64,000 bases of DNA from Stenotrophomonas panacihumi (GTDB taxonomy: Bacteria > Pseudomonadota > Gammaproteobacteria > Xanthomonadales > Xanthomonadaceae). The position numbers and the translations under genes were made by a program. This document shows positions 1-9,746 of this stretch, piece by piece. Below the pieces are notes generated by a model that saw only the letters and a program-made list of their open reading frames with translations, ran no database searches and was not told where the DNA came from. The stretch's first letter is position 1. Each line of letters opens with the position of its first letter. Location of the stretch: the NCBI RefSeq assembly GCF_001431645.1, contig NZ_LLXU01000052.1:1-64000 (forward strand). The letters are read 5' to 3'.

Positions 1-987
1 GCCGCAGCCCCGGCCGCCCCCCCGACGCCCGTCCCCGGCGCCACCGTGGTGACCCCGGACAACTTCATCCGCGCCGAATCCGATACCTACATGGCCAACC
101 TCGCCAAGGAAGCCGGTGGCATCGGCAAGCTGTTCCATCATCGCGAGCCGGCCTCCGTCGACCACCAGACCGTGATCCGCCTCAACCGCGACACGCTCTA
201 CAGCTCGGCGGTATTCGACCTGGATGCCGGCCCGGTCACGGTGACGCTCCCCGATGCCGGCACGCGCTTCCAGTCGCTGCAGGTCATCAACCAGGACCAC
301 TACGCCTGGACGGAGTACGGCGCCGGCCCGCACCGCATCACCCGAGACAAGGCCGGCACGCGCTACGTGGTGGTCGGCGTCCGTACGCTGGTCGATCCGA
401 ATGACGCCGCAGACGTCGGGCAGGTCCACGCATTGCAGGACGCGATCACCGTCGCGCAGCCGGGCGGCCCGGGCACGCTGGAGCTGCCTTCCTGGGACCC
501 GGCCAGCCAGAAAAAGGTGCGCGATGCGCTGCTCGCGCTCGGCGCCACGCAGGCGGGCTTCAAGGGCGCCTTCGGCCAGAAGGGCCAGGTCGATCCGGTC
601 AACCACCTCATCGGCACGGCGGCGGGGTGGGGCGGCAACCCGGACAAGGACGCCACCTACCTGGGCTTCACGCCGCCCCGCAACGACGGCGCCACCGTCT
701 ACCAGCTCGCGGTGGGCAAGGTGCCGGTGGATGCGTTCTGGTCGGTGAGCGTCTATGGGCCGGACGGCTACTTCGCCAAGAACGACCGCAACGCCTACTC
801 CATCAACAGCATCACGGGCCACAAGGAAGCCGACGGCAGCGTGCGCATCCAGTTCGGCGGCTGCGACGGGCAAATCCCCAACTGCATCCCCACGCCGCCA
901 GGTTGGAACTACACCGTGCGGCTGTATCGCCCGCAGGCCTCGATCCTCGACGGCAGCTGGAAATTCCCCGAGCCGCAACCGATGTAA
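1..987 (+). CDS. DUF1254/DUF1214 family protein, 5' end cut by window edge
   Basis: The reading frame is open from base 1, so the gene starts upstream of the window; the GTG at 46 lies inside it. The visible N-terminus is an Ala/Pro-rich stretch of the kind that follows a signal peptide, which suggests an exported protein, but the signal itself is not visible. The body fits the DUF1254 plus DUF1214 family: an N-terminal segment with RLNRDTLYSSAVFDL and a C-terminal segment with AFWSVSVYGPDGYF and a WNYTVRLYRP-like end. The family has no firmly established biochemical role. A large hairpin follows the stop codon at 1042-1081. Confidence 0.85.
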   Translation, partial: AAAPAAPPTPVPGATVVTPDNFIRAESDTYMANLAKEAGGIGKLFHHREPASVDHQTVIRLNRDTLYSSAVFDLDAGPVTVTLPDAGTRFQSLQVINQDHYAWTEYGAGPHRITRDKAGTRYVVVGVRTLVDPNDAADVGQVHALQDAITVAQPGGPGTLELPSWDPASQKKVRDALLALGATQAGFKGAFGQKGQVDPVNHLIGTAAGWGGNPDKDATYLGFTPPRNDGATVYQLAVGKVPVDAFWSVSVYGPDGYFAKNDRNAYSINSITGHKEADGSVRIQFGGCDGQIPNCIPTPPGWNYTVRLYRPQASILDGSWKFPEPQPM

Positions 988-1041
988 TCGCGTCTGGGTA
1001 TTCCCGTATGCACGTCGGGCATGCCCCTTGCATCCCGGCGT

Positions 1042-1081
1042 GCGCGCGAGTTCTGCGACAACGTGTCGCACACTCGCGCGC
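1042..1081 (+). terminator. Two-tier hairpin after the DUF1254 gene
   Basis: Outer arms GCGCGCGAGT (1042-1051) and ACTCGCGCGC (1072-1081) pair over 10 bp. After a small internal loop, inner arms GCGACA (1055-1060) and TGTCGC (1064-1069) pair around an ACG loop. There is no T-run, so this is not a classical intrinsic terminator. It lies 54 bases after the stop and about 180 bases before cyoA, so it could end transcription, protect a 3' end, or bind a regulator. The rest of the 988-1258 gap presumably holds the cyo promoter, which I could not place confidently. Confidence 0.45.
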
Positions 1082-1258
1082 GGCCATTTGCGCCGGATCA
1101 TTGCCCGCCGCCTTTCGTGAAAACGTCGTTAGGCTTAAAATTGCGGGGCTAACTTGCGCCCCCTGTTCAGGTCCGCGTCGTCCACCGGCGCCCGCGGGCC
1201 TGGAACGCCTTTCCGGCGGGTGGCGGTGGTTGGCGCCCCCTCGCAATTGGATCTACCG

Positions 1259-2194
1259 ATGATTCCGTTGAAAACCCTCGGGCGCGCGCTGCGGCCCGGT
1301 CTGGCGCTGCTGTCCATGGCGCTGCTGGCGGGTTGCCAGTCGGCCCTTCTCGACCCCAAAGGTCAGATCGGCCAGGACCAGAAGACCCTGCTGATCACCT
1401 CCGTGGTGCTGATGCTGCTGGTCGTGATCCCCGTGATCGTGATGACGATCGCCTTCGCCTGGAAGTACCGCGCTTCCAACACCAAGGCCCGCTATGAGCC
1501 CGAGTGGTCGCATTCGACCGCCATCGAGGTCGTCGTCTGGTCGATCCCCTGCCTGATCATCCTGGTGCTGGCGGTGCTGACCTGGCGCTCCTCGCACGCG
1601 CTGGACCCGTACCGGCCGTTGCAGTCGGACGTGCCGCCGGTGGAAATCGAAGCGGTGTCGATGGACTGGAAGTGGCTGTTCATCTACCCGCAGGAAGGCG
1701 TGGCGACGGTCAACGAGATCACGGTGCCGGTGGACACCCCGCTGAACTTCCGCATCACCTCCGACACGGTGATGAACTCCTTCTTCATCCCGCACCTGGG
1801 CACGCAGATCTATGCGATGGCCGGCATGCAGACCAAGGTGCACCTGATCGCCAACGAGCCGGGTGAGTACTTCGGCATCTCCGCGAACTACAGCGGCCAC
1901 GGCTTCTCGAAGATGGGCTTCGCGGTGCATGCCACCGACAACGCCGGCTACCAGGCCTGGCTGCAGAAGGTGAAGGCCTCGCCGCAGAAGATGGACGACG
2001 CCGCGTTCCAGGCGCTGGCGGCCAACCGCAATGACAAGGAGCAGTACCCGGTCACCTACTTCGCGTCGGTGCAGGACGGCCTGTTCAAGGCCTTGCTCGA
2101 CAAACACATGATGGGTGGCCACAAGCACGAGGGCCATGACCATGCGGCCACCGGCGCCGAACCGGTCGCCATGTGCACCTCCGGAGACAACTGA
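1259..2194 (+). CDS. cyoA: Cytochrome bo-type quinol oxidase subunit II
   Basis: 311 aa. Subunit II of a heme-copper quinol oxidase in the inner membrane. The start chosen (ATG 1259) gives a clean lipoprotein signal with lipobox LLAGC near residue 26; an upstream in-frame start at 1154 would add 35 residues before it. Two membrane segments (about 45-70 and 85-110) precede a periplasmic cupredoxin-like domain. The Cys and Met ligands of a CuA centre are absent, which separates quinol oxidases from cytochrome c oxidases. The C-terminus is His-rich ([13 protein letters not shown]). The stop overlaps the cyoB start (TGATG), so the genes are translationally coupled. Confidence 0.95.
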   Translation: MIPLKTLGRALRPGLALLSMALLAGCQSALLDPKGQIGQDQKTLLITSVVLMLLVVIPVIVMTIAFAWKYRASNTKARYEPEWSHSTAIEVVVWSIPCLIILVLAVLTWRSSHALDPYRPLQSDVPPVEIEAVSMDWKWLFIYPQEGVATVNEITVPVDTPLNFRITSDTVMNSFFIPHLGTQIYAMAGMQTKVHLIANEPGEYFGISANYSGHGFSKMGFAVHATDNAGYQAWLQKVKASPQKMDDAAFQALAANRNDKEQYPVTYFASVQDGLFKALLDKHMMGGHKHEGHDHAATGAEPVAMCTSGDN

Positions 2195-4185
2195 TGCTAG
2201 GCAAACTCACGCTCGAGGCGGTTCCGTACCACGAGCCGATCATCATGGTCGCCCTCGGTGGCGCCGCACTGCTCGGCCTGGTCCTCGTGGCCGCGCTCAC
2301 CAAGTTCAAGCTCTGGGGTTATCTCTGGCGCGAATGGTTCACCTCGGTCGACCACAAGAAGATCGGCGTGATGTACATCGTCGTGGCGCTGGTCATGCTG
2401 CTGCGCGGCTTCGCCGACGCGGCGATGATGCGCACCCAGCAGGCGCTGGCCGCCGGCGGCGGTGAAGGCGTGCTGCCGCCGCACCACTACGACCAGATCT
2501 TCACCGCGCACGGCGTGATCATGATCTTCTTCATGGCCATGCCGTTCATGACCGGCCTGGTCAACCTGGTGGTGCCGCTGCAGATCGGCGCGCGCGACGT
2601 CGCGTTCCCGTTCCTCAACTCGCTCAGCTTCTGGCTGTTCGTGGCGGGCGTGGCCCTGGTCAACATCTCGCTGGGCGTGGGTGAATTCGCGCAGACCGGC
2701 TGGCTGGCGTACCCGCCGCTGTCGGGCCTGGAATACAGTCCAGGCGTCGGCGTGGATTACTACATCTGGGCATTGCAGATATCCGGCCTGGGTACATTGC
2801 TGACCGGCATCAACTTCTTCGTGACGATCATGCGCATGCGCGCGCCGGGCATGACCCTGATGCGCATGCCGATCTTCACCTGGACCGCGCTGATCACCAA
2901 CATCCTGATCATCGCCGCCTTCCCGATCCTGACCGTCGCCCTGGCGCTGCTGGGTGCGGACCGCTACCTGGGCACGCACTTCTTCACCAATGACGGCGGC
3001 GGCAACGCCATGATGTACGTCAACCTGATCTGGATCTGGGGCCACCCGGAGGTTTACATCCTGATCCTGCCGGCGTTCGGCATCTATTCCGAGCTGGTCG
3101 CCACGTACTGCCGCAAGAAGCTGTTCGGGTACACCTCGATGGTCTACGCCACCGCGTGCATCGGCGTGCTGTCCTTCATCGTGTGGCTGCACCACTTCTT
3201 CACCATGGGTTCGGGTGCCAACGTCAATGCCTTCTTCGGCATCACGACGATGATCATCTCGATCCCGACCGGCGTGAAGATCTTCAACTGGCTGTTCACC
3301 ATGTTCCGCGGCCGCGTGCACTTCACCTCGCCGGTGCTGTGGATGATCGGCTTCATCATCACCTTCGTGATCGGCGGCATGACCGGCGTGATGCTGGCCA
3401 TCCCGGCGGTGGACTTCGTGCTGCACAACAGCCTGTTCCTGATCGCGCACTTCCATAACGTGATCATCGGCGGCGTCGTGTTCGGCTACCTGGCCGGCCT
3501 GACCTACTGGTTCCCGAAGGCGTTCGGCTTCAAGCTCAACGAGAAGCTGGGCAAGGCCTCGTTCTGGTGCTGGATCATCGGCTTCTTCGTGGCCTTCATG
3601 CCGCTGTACGTGCTGGGCTTCCTGGGCATGACCCGTCGCCTGAACACCTACAACCACCCCGAGTGGGGCCCGTGGCTGATCGTGGCCGCGGTGGGTGCGG
3701 CGATCATCGCCTGCGGCATCGCGCTGAACCTGCTGCAGCTGGTCTACAGCGTGTGGAAGCGCAAGGAGAACATGGACCTCACCGGCGACCCGTGGGATGG
3801 CCGCACGCTGGAGTGGGCCACCTCCTCGCCGCCGCCGTTCTACAACTTCGCCCACCTGCCGCACGTCGACGCCCTGGACCAGTTCTGGGAAGACAAGCAG
3901 CAGGGCAAGGGCTGGGTGCGTCCGGCCAAGTACGAAGACATCCACATGCCGCGCAACACGGCGGCTGGCTTCTGGATCGGCGCGTTCGGCATCGTCCTGG
4001 GCTTCGCGCTGACCTGGCACATCTGGTGGCTGGCGGTGGTGGGCCTGGTCGGCATGATCGGCAGCTTCATCGCGCGCACCTTCGACAACGACATCGACTA
4101 CTACGTGCCGGCAGCGGAAGTGGAGCGCATCGAGAACGAGCGTTTCGCCCTGCTTGACCAGGCGCAGGCAAAGAAGGCGGTCTGA
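2194..4185 (+). CDS. cyoB: Cytochrome bo-type quinol oxidase subunit I
   Basis: 663 aa, the usual CyoB length. Catalytic subunit that oxidises quinol, reduces O2 and pumps protons. Starting at ATG 2194, which overlaps the cyoA stop, the key residues fall at the positions known from E. coli CyoB: low-spin heme ligands H106 and H421, high-spin heme ligand H419, CuB ligands H284, H333 and H334, and Y288 in the HPEVY motif. Residues assigned to the E. coli quinone site (R71, D75, H98, Q101) are also present, supporting a quinol substrate. No cyoE (heme O synthase) is in this window, so heme modification must be encoded elsewhere. Confidence 0.97.
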   Translation: MLGKLTLEAVPYHEPIIMVALGGAALLGLVLVAALTKFKLWGYLWREWFTSVDHKKIGVMYIVVALVMLLRGFADAAMMRTQQALAAGGGEGVLPPHHYDQIFTAHGVIMIFFMAMPFMTGLVNLVVPLQIGARDVAFPFLNSLSFWLFVAGVALVNISLGVGEFAQTGWLAYPPLSGLEYSPGVGVDYYIWALQISGLGTLLTGINFFVTIMRMRAPGMTLMRMPIFTWTALITNILIIAAFPILTVALALLGADRYLGTHFFTNDGGGNAMMYVNLIWIWGHPEVYILILPAFGIYSELVATYCRKKLFGYTSMVYATACIGVLSFIVWLHHFFTMGSGANVNAFFGITTMIISIPTGVKIFNWLFTMFRGRVHFTSPVLWMIGFIITFVIGGMTGVMLAIPAVDFVLHNSLFLIAHFHNVIIGGVVFGYLAGLTYWFPKAFGFKLNEKLGKASFWCWIIGFFVAFMPLYVLGFLGMTRRLNTYNHPEWGPWLIVAAVGAAIIACGIALNLLQLVYSVWKRKENMDLTGDPWDGRTLEWATSSPPPFYNFAHLPHVDALDQFWEDKQQGKGWVRPAKYEDIHMPRNTAAGFWIGAFGIVLGFALTWHIWWLAVVGLVGMIGSFIARTFDNDIDYYVPAAEVERIENERFALLDQAQAKKAV

Positions 4186-4187
4186 GC

Positions 4188-4823
4188 ATGTCCACGGCTA
4201 CTACCCTCGACACCCACGCCGCCCACGCGGGCGGCCACGAGCATGACCACGACCACGGTCACCACGACGCCGGCGGCAACACGCTGCTCGGCTTCTGGGT
4301 GTACCTGATGAGCGACTGCCTCATCTTCGCCGGCCTGTTTGCCACCTATGCGGTGCTGGCCGGCGCGACGGTCGATGGCCCGACGGCCAGGGAGCTGTTC
4401 GACCTGCGCTTCGTGCTGGTGGAAACCTTCCTGCTGTTGTTCAGCAGCCTGACGTTCGGCTTCGCCATGATCTCGGCGGGCAAGCGCAACATGACTGCCT
4501 TCTATGGCTGGCTGGCGGTGACGGCGCTGTTCGGCCTGGGCTTCCTGGCCATGGAGCTGTACGAGTTCAACCACCTGATCCATGAAGGCGCCGGCCCCGG
4601 CCGCAGCGCGTTCCTGTCGGCGTTCTTCACGCTGGTCGGCACGCACGGCCTGCACGTGACCTCGGGCCTGCTGTGGATGCTGGTGCTGGTGATCCAGATC
4701 GCCAGGAACGGCCTGACCGCGCGCAACACCACGCGCCTGGCGTGCCTGAGCCTGTTCTGGCACTTCCTGGACATCATCTGGATCGGTGTCTTCACCATCG
4801 TCTACCTGCTGGGAGCGCTGTAA
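4188..4823 (+). CDS. cyoC: Cytochrome bo-type quinol oxidase subunit III
   Basis: 211 aa, with five predicted membrane helices after a hydrophilic N-terminus of about 30 residues. That N-terminus is strikingly His-rich ([16 protein letters not shown]). The core matches heme-copper oxidase subunit III of the CyoC type, including [18 protein letters not shown] and the [13 protein letters not shown] helix. It starts 2 bases after the cyoB stop, and its TAATG stop overlaps the cyoD start. It is a structural subunit of the oxidase. Confidence 0.95.
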   Translation: MSTATTLDTHAAHAGGHEHDHDHGHHDAGGNTLLGFWVYLMSDCLIFAGLFATYAVLAGATVDGPTARELFDLRFVLVETFLLLFSSLTFGFAMISAGKRNMTAFYGWLAVTALFGLGFLAMELYEFNHLIHEGAGPGRSAFLSAFFTLVGTHGLHVTSGLLWMLVLVIQIARNGLTARNTTRLACLSLFWHFLDIIWIGVFTIVYLLGAL

Positions 4824-5158
4824 TGGCCGGCCATGACAACCACTCCGACGCCCACGCCAGCCATGGCGGTGGGGTGAAGTCCTACCTGATCGGCTTCGTG
4901 ATGGCGGTCGTGCTGACCGTGATCCCGTTCGCCATCGTGATGAACCACACCTTCTCGCGCGGCGTGACGGTGGCGATCATCTCGATCATGGCGGCGGTGC
5001 AGATGCTGGTGCACATCGTCTACTTCCTGCACATGGACCGCTCGCCCGAGCAGCGTTCGAACGTGCAGGTGGGCCTGTTCTCGGTGCTGATCATCGGCAT
5101 CGTGGTGGTGGGCTCGTTGTGGGTGATGCACAACATGAACATCAACATGATGCCTTGA
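4823..5158 (+). CDS. cyoD: Cytochrome bo-type quinol oxidase subunit IV
   Basis: 111 aa with three membrane helices, the normal CyoD architecture (GVKSYLIGFVMAVVLTVIPF; AIISIMAAVQMLVHIVYFLHM; a third helix near residue 90). The motif HIVYFLHMD is typical of the family. The first 17 residues carry four His ([17 protein letters not shown]). The start ATG 4823 overlaps the cyoC stop; an upstream in-frame start at 4673 lies inside cyoC and is rejected. It is an assembly or stability subunit and the last gene of the operon before the terminator at 5184-5210. Confidence 0.93.
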   Translation: MAGHDNHSDAHASHGGGVKSYLIGFVMAVVLTVIPFAIVMNHTFSRGVTVAIISIMAAVQMLVHIVYFLHMDRSPEQRSNVQVGLFSVLIIGIVVVGSLWVMHNMNINMMP

Positions 5159-5183
5159 GGCAGGGCGTCTGCCTGCTTCGCAA

Positions 5184-5210
5184 AGGCCGCCTTCGGGCGG
5201 CCTTTTTTTT
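5184..5210 (+). terminator. Rho-independent terminator of cyoABCD
   Basis: AGGCCGCC and GGCGGCCT pair around a TTCG loop, followed by eight T residues. It sits 25 bases after cyoD and 10 bases before the 3' end of the minus-strand AraC gene, so it probably works in both directions, though the minus-strand T-run is weaker. Confidence 0.92.
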
Positions 5211-5219
5211 GCGCCGGCA

Positions 5220-6107
5220 TCAGCCCGCGGGCGGCGCGGCTTCGGCCTCGGTGGCCATGGCGAGCCAGGCACGCGGCGACATCCCGACCTTGGCCGCGAA
5301 GGCGCGCGACAGCGCCGAAGGGTTCGCGTACCCGAGTTCTTCCGCCAGCCGCTTGATCGGCTGGCCTTCGCGCAGCCGGTGCTGGGCCAGGGCGATGCGC
5401 CAGCCTGTCAGGTAGTCGGCCGGGGTCTGGCCGACCCGCTCGCGGAACGTGTTGGCGAATGCCGTGCGCGACATCCCCGCGCATCCGGCCATGCGCTCCA
5501 GCGTCCACGCCTCGCCGGGTCCGCCGTGCATGGCCACCAGGGTCCGCGCCAATCGCGTGTCCGACAGCCCGTTGACCAGGCCAGGGTGCATGCCTGCTTC
5601 TTGCGGGTGATCCAGCATCCAGCGCAGCAGCTGGATCACCACGACCTCGAACAGCCGGTCGACAAGTAGCCGTTGCCCGCAGCGCACGCGATCGATTTCC
5701 GAGAACAGCAATTCCAGTGCCTGCTCCAGGCCCGGCACGCGCGCCAGCGGCAGCACCAGCAGGGGTGGCAGGGAACGCGCCAGCGGGTTGCCGGCGCCGC
5801 CTTCGAACGTCAGCCGCGCACAGGCGAAGTCCGAACCTTCCACCGGCGGATTGTGGAAGTGATGGGTGAGCGGGCGGGGATAGAACAGCAGCGTCGGTGC
5901 ATCGAGCCGCAGTGACCGCGGGACGGTCCGCGCGCCCGGGTGGCTTACCTCGAGTTCTCCGCGGCGCAGCACGTGCAGGTAGCCGTATCCCTCGCCCGCA
6001 TCGAAATGGGTGATCCCGCACAGCGCGCCGGAGTGGTGAAGCGCGGCGCGAATGCGGAAGTGTTCGAGGATGCCGGAAAGGCGATCAAGGGGCGGGGCGG
6101 CGGACAT
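5220..6107 (-). CDS. AraC-family transcriptional regulator, cupin N-terminal domain
   Basis: 295 aa. The N-terminal half (about 1-170) resembles the AraC-associated cupin ligand-binding domain. The C-terminal 100 residues hold two helix-turn-helix units (TLERMAGCAGMSRTAFANTF; IKRLAEELGYANPSALSRAF) and end with the typical VGMSPRAWL. It is divergent from the AhpD-like gene at 6208, with an inverted repeat between them, so it most likely regulates that gene. This arrangement resembles AraC regulators paired with carboxymuconolactone decarboxylase-like or oxidoreductase genes. The effector is unknown. Confidence 0.9.
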   Translation of the reverse strand: MSAAPPLDRLSGILEHFRIRAALHHSGALCGITHFDAGEGYGYLHVLRRGELEVSHPGARTVPRSLRLDAPTLLFYPRPLTHHFHNPPVEGSDFACARLTFEGGAGNPLARSLPPLLVLPLARVPGLEQALELLFSEIDRVRCGQRLLVDRLFEVVVIQLLRWMLDHPQEAGMHPGLVNGLSDTRLARTLVAMHGGPGEAWTLERMAGCAGMSRTAFANTFRERVGQTPADYLTGWRIALAQHRLREGQPIKRLAEELGYANPSALSRAFAAKVGMSPRAWLAMATEAEAAPPAG

Positions 6108-6129
6108 GTGTACGAATGGATATGTTTTG

Positions 6130-6146
6130 TGGATCTTGCGGATCCA
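6130..6146. promoter_or_regulatory. Inverted repeat, candidate AraC operator
   Basis: TGGATC (6130-6135) and GATCCA (6141-6146) form a perfect 6-bp inverted repeat with a 5-base spacer, inside the 100-base divergent gap between the AraC gene and the AhpD-like gene. It lies 23 bases upstream of the AraC start and about 60 upstream of the other start. The role is inferred from position. Confidence 0.4.
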
Positions 6147-6207
6147 ATCATACGTCTGGCGTCGACATACTGCGGGCTCTCGCCATCACCCCCCTCAGGA
6201 AATCGAC

Positions 6208-6738
6208 ATGTCCCGCATCACCTTGGAAAACGCCCCCGCCGCCAGCCAGCCGCTGCTGGCCCAGGTCCATCATGCTTTCGGCGCGACCCCCAACATGTTC
6301 AAGGCGGTGGCCCATTCGCCGGCTGCCCTGCAGAGCATGTGGGCTGCCTTCGGCGCGTTGGGCAGCAAGGGCACTCTGGGGGCCAAGCTCGGCGAGCAGA
6401 TCGCCGTGGCCGTGGCCAACCGCAACCGCTGCGAATATTGCCTGGCGGCCCACACCGTGCTGGGCCAGAACGCGGGCGCCACCGCTGGCGAAATGTCCGC
6501 CGCCCAGGTCGGTGAATCCAGTGACCCGCGCACCGCCGCCGCGCTGGCCTTCGCGCTGAAGGTGGTCGAGCAGCGCGCGCAGGTCACCGACGCCGATGTC
6601 GCCCAGCTGCGGCAGGCCGGCTTCGCCGACGAGCAGGTGGTCGAAATCATCGCCCACGTCGCCCTGAACGTTTTCACCAACTACATCAACGTGGCCCTGG
6701 ACGTGCCGGTGGACTTCCCGGCGGTCTCCTTCAAGTGA
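6208..6738 (+). CDS. Carboxymuconolactone decarboxylase (AhpD-like) family protein
   Basis: 176 aa. The helical AhpD-like core carries the redox motif C75-E-Y-C78-x3-H82, which in AhpD and related proteins supports peroxidase or disulfide chemistry. ATG 6208 is preceded by CAGGA as a ribosome site and gives the family-typical N-terminus. It is divergent from the AraC regulator. The family includes true decarboxylases, AhpD partners and uncharacterised peroxidase-like proteins; the CxxCxxxH motif favours antioxidant or thiol chemistry, but the substrate cannot be read from sequence. Confidence 0.88.
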   Translation: MSRITLENAPAASQPLLAQVHHAFGATPNMFKAVAHSPAALQSMWAAFGALGSKGTLGAKLGEQIAVAVANRNRCEYCLAAHTVLGQNAGATAGEMSAAQVGESSDPRTAAALAFALKVVEQRAQVTDADVAQLRQAGFADEQVVEIIAHVALNVFTNYINVALDVPVDFPAVSFK

Positions 6739-6805
6739 TCGGCGGCCGGCCCGGCCCCGGGATGGGCCGGGCCGGCACGCTGCACGCATCCGTGGAAAAC
6801 ACCCC

Positions 6806-7075
6806 ATGAAAATCGCGGTTTTCGATACCCATATCCTGCGGCCGGACGGCCGCCGGATGCACTTCGACATCCTGGTTCGCGACCAGCCACCCGACAACGA
6901 ACCGGCCACGGTGCTGGCGCATGGCCGCCGTTACCTGGCGGCCAAGGGCGTGGCGGCCGAATCGCTCGGCACGCGCGAGTGCCGCTTCTGCCGCGTGGAA
7001 TCGGCTTCCGCGCCGATCGAGACGGAAATCCACCGGACCGGCTTCGCCATCATCGAGATGGAGAACTGTGATTGA
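6806..7075 (+). CDS. DUF2024 family protein
   Basis: 89 aa small soluble protein. It begins MKIAVFDTHILRPDGRRMHFDILV and keeps the family's central ECRFCRVE segment, with two Cys spaced C-x2-C, and an acidic end with IIEMENC. DUF2024 proteins are small alpha/beta proteins of unknown function found widely in proteobacteria. It is probably a single-gene unit 67 bases after the AhpD-like gene. Confidence 0.85.
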   Translation: MKIAVFDTHILRPDGRRMHFDILVRDQPPDNEPATVLAHGRRYLAAKGVAAESLGTRECRFCRVESASAPIETEIHRTGFAIIEMENCD

Positions 7076-7173
7076 CGGCATGGTGAACCGCCACTTATGG
7101 CAATCGACGGCCTCTGGCCCCGGGCGTAGGATCGGCGGTTCGCCAAATCGCCAAGTCCCTTGTCAGGAGCCTC

Positions 7174-9066
7174 ATGAAGATCCGCGCCGTGCTGTCGTTG
7201 CCGCTGTTGGCCGCCATGTCCCTTCCCGCCGCCAACGCGCTGGCCCAGACCGCCCCGCCGCGCGATGTCCCCTATGAGGGCCTGCTGCGCATCGACGTCG
7301 ACGCCACCGACATCGAGCGCCGCATCTTCCGCGTCCGCACCACGATGCCGGCCACCGCCGGCCGCATGACCCTGCTGTATCCGCAGTGGATCCCCGGCCA
7401 CCACTCGCCGAGCGGCACCATCGACAAGCTCGCCGGCCTGGTGGTGAAGTCCGCCGACGGCAAGGTGCTGCCGTGGACGCGCGACAAGTACGACGTCTAC
7501 GCCTTCCAGGTGGACGTGCCCGAAGGCGTCACCCAGATCAGCGCCGAGTTCCAGTTCCTGTCCTCGCAGGGCGCGGGGCAGGGCCGCGTGGTCATGACCC
7601 CGGAAATGCTCAACCTGCAGTGGAACAGCAACTCGCTGTATCCGGCCGGCTACTACGCCCGCAACATCAAGGCGCAGGCCAGCGTCACCCTGCCCAAGGG
7701 CTGGGACTACGCCACCGCGCTGGAAACCGAAAGCCGCGTCGGCGACACCGTCACCTTCAAGCCGATCGATTACGACGACCTCGTCGACTCCCCGCTGTTC
7801 GCCGGCAAATACCACCAGCGCGTCGTGCTGGCCGAAGGCAGGCAGCCGGTGGCGCTGAACGTGTTCGCCGATGACGCCAAGTACCTCAAGTCCACGCCCG
7901 CGCAGGTCAAGATCCACCAGCAGCTCGTGGCGCAGATGGACAAGCTGTACGGCGCGCGCCACTTCGACCATTACGAGTTCCTGCTGGCCCTGACCGACAA
8001 GCTTGGCGGCATCGGCCTGGAACACCATCGCTCCAGCGAGAACAGCGGCCCGGTCGGCTACTTCACTGATTGGGACAAGAGCTGGTGGATGCGCGACCTG
8101 CTGTCCCACGAGTTCAATCACTCCTGGAACGGCAAGTACCGCCGCGGCGCCGACCTCGCCACGCCGAACTTCAACGTGCCGATGGGCGACAGCCTGCTGT
8201 GGCTGTATGAAGGCCAGACCCAGTTCTTCGGCCAGGTCGTGGCCGCGCGCTCTGGCCTGTGGACCCAGGACCAGGCGCGCGACATGCTCGCCAACGTCGC
8301 CGCCACCTATGATCGCGGCCGCCCGGGCCTGGCATGGCGCACGGTCCTGGACACCACCAACGACCCGACCATCGCGCAGCGCCGCCCGCTGGCGTTCCGC
8401 AACTACCAGATGAGCGAGGACTACTACTCCGGCGGCCAGATGGTGTGGCTGGAGGTGGACAACAAGCTGCGCGAGCTGAGCGGCAACAAGCGCTCGATCG
8501 ACGATTTCGCTCATGCGTTCTTCGGCATGGACAACGGCGACTGGAACGTCAACCCGTACACCGTGGAGGACATCGTCGCCACGCTCAACGGCATCGCGCC
8601 GTATGACTGGGCGAGCTTGCTGAAGACCCGCATCGAGGGCCACGGCCCGCTGGTGGGCGGCATCGAGGCGGCCGGCTGGAAGCTGGTCTACAACGACAAG
8701 CCCAACGATGCGTTCAAGGCGCTGGAGGCGCGCAGCAAGGGCGCCAACCTGACCTATTCGATCGGCCTGGCCACCAACGGGCAGGGCGTGCTCGCCGACG
8801 TGCTGTGGGATGGCCCGGCGTTCAACGCCGGCCTGGCGCCGGGCATGACCATCGTGGCGGTCAACGGGCGCGAGTACAGCAACGATGGCCTGAAGGACGC
8901 GGTCGCCGCGGCGAAGACCGACAAGGCGCCGATCGAGCTGCTGGTCAAGCAGTCCGATCGCTATGAAACCGTGCGCATCGATTACCACGGCGGCCTGCTG
9001 TACCCGAACCTGGAGCGCATCGCCGGCAAGCCGGATCGCCTGGCCGACCTGTACAAGGCGCGCTGA
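7174..9066 (+). CDS. M61-family metallopeptidase (glycyl aminopeptidase type) with PDZ domain
   Basis: 630 aa. A signal peptide (cleavage likely after ALA near residue 24) points to periplasmic location. An N-terminal beta domain precedes the zinc peptidase domain with H312-E-x-x-H316 in LSHEFNHSWNG and third ligand E346 in WLYEGQTQF. A PDZ domain covers roughly residues 520-600. This is the M61 glycyl-aminopeptidase architecture. It begins an operon: its stop overlaps the lysoplasmalogenase start (TGATG). Physiological substrates of bacterial M61 enzymes are mostly unknown. Confidence 0.93.
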   Translation: MKIRAVLSLPLLAAMSLPAANALAQTAPPRDVPYEGLLRIDVDATDIERRIFRVRTTMPATAGRMTLLYPQWIPGHHSPSGTIDKLAGLVVKSADGKVLPWTRDKYDVYAFQVDVPEGVTQISAEFQFLSSQGAGQGRVVMTPEMLNLQWNSNSLYPAGYYARNIKAQASVTLPKGWDYATALETESRVGDTVTFKPIDYDDLVDSPLFAGKYHQRVVLAEGRQPVALNVFADDAKYLKSTPAQVKIHQQLVAQMDKLYGARHFDHYEFLLALTDKLGGIGLEHHRSSENSGPVGYFTDWDKSWWMRDLLSHEFNHSWNGKYRRGADLATPNFNVPMGDSLLWLYEGQTQFFGQVVAARSGLWTQDQARDMLANVAATYDRGRPGLAWRTVLDTTNDPTIAQRRPLAFRNYQMSEDYYSGGQMVWLEVDNKLRELSGNKRSIDDFAHAFFGMDNGDWNVNPYTVEDIVATLNGIAPYDWASLLKTRIEGHGPLVGGIEAAGWKLVYNDKPNDAFKALEARSKGANLTYSIGLATNGQGVLADVLWDGPAFNAGLAPGMTIVAVNGREYSNDGLKDAVAAAKTDKAPIELLVKQSDRYETVRIDYHGGLLYPNLERIAGKPDRLADLYKAR

Positions 9067-9746
9067 TGTCCACCGGAACCCGCCATCGCTTCGAGGCGTG
9101 GTGGGTTCCGCTGCTGGTGGTGCTGGCGGCCGGCGCGATCGCCGGCGCCAGTGTCGAGGGCCTGCGCTGGCTGCACTACCTGTGCAAGCCGGCGGCCACC
9201 GTGTTGATCCTCCTGCGTGCGACGGCGGCCGTGCCCGGCGTGTATCGGCGTTGGGTGCGGGTCGGCCTGGGGTTTTCGCTGGTCGGCGACGTCTGCCTGA
9301 TGTGGCCGGTCGATGCGTTCGTCGCCGGCCTGGCGGCTTTCCTGCTTGCGCATATCGCCTACATCGTCGCGTTCGCCCGTGGCGTGCGGGCCGGGGCATT
9401 GGCGCTGACCGCGCCGGTGCTCGCCGCCTACGCGGTCTTCAATCTCGTCGGCCTGTGGCCGCACCTCCCGGCTGCGCTGCGGGGGGCGGTCATCGCCTAT
9501 ACGGCGGTGCTGGCGACGATGGCCGCGCTGGCGCTGGCCCGCGGCTGGCGTCCGCCTGCCGACGGCACGCACGCCCGGCGCGCGGCGCTCGGCGCGGTGC
9601 TGTTCGTGGCGAGCGATTCGCTGCTGGCGTGGGATCGCTTCGCCGGCCCGCTGCCCGGGGCCATCGCCGGCGTGCTGGCGACGTACTACGCCGCGCAGTG
9701 GCTGATCGCCACATCCAGCCCCCGCCCGCAGGCAGCGGAACGATGA
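9066..9746 (+). CDS. Lysoplasmalogenase-like YhhN family membrane protein
   Basis: 226 aa, almost entirely hydrophobic, with about eight membrane helices, fitting the YhhN/TMEM86 family. Characterised members hydrolyse the vinyl-ether bond of lysoplasmalogens. Conserved polar positions include GDVCLMWP and SDSLLAWDRF near the end. It overlaps the preceding M61 gene by one base and the next gene by four (ATGA). Bacteria of this group are not known for plasmalogens, so the real substrate may differ. Confidence 0.85.
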   Translation: MSTGTRHRFEAWWVPLLVVLAAGAIAGASVEGLRWLHYLCKPAATVLILLRATAAVPGVYRRWVRVGLGFSLVGDVCLMWPVDAFVAGLAAFLLAHIAYIVAFARGVRAGALALTAPVLAAYAVFNLVGLWPHLPAALRGAVIAYTAVLATMAALALARGWRPPADGTHARRAALGAVLFVASDSLLAWDRFAGPLPGAIAGVLATYYAAQWLIATSSPRPQAAER

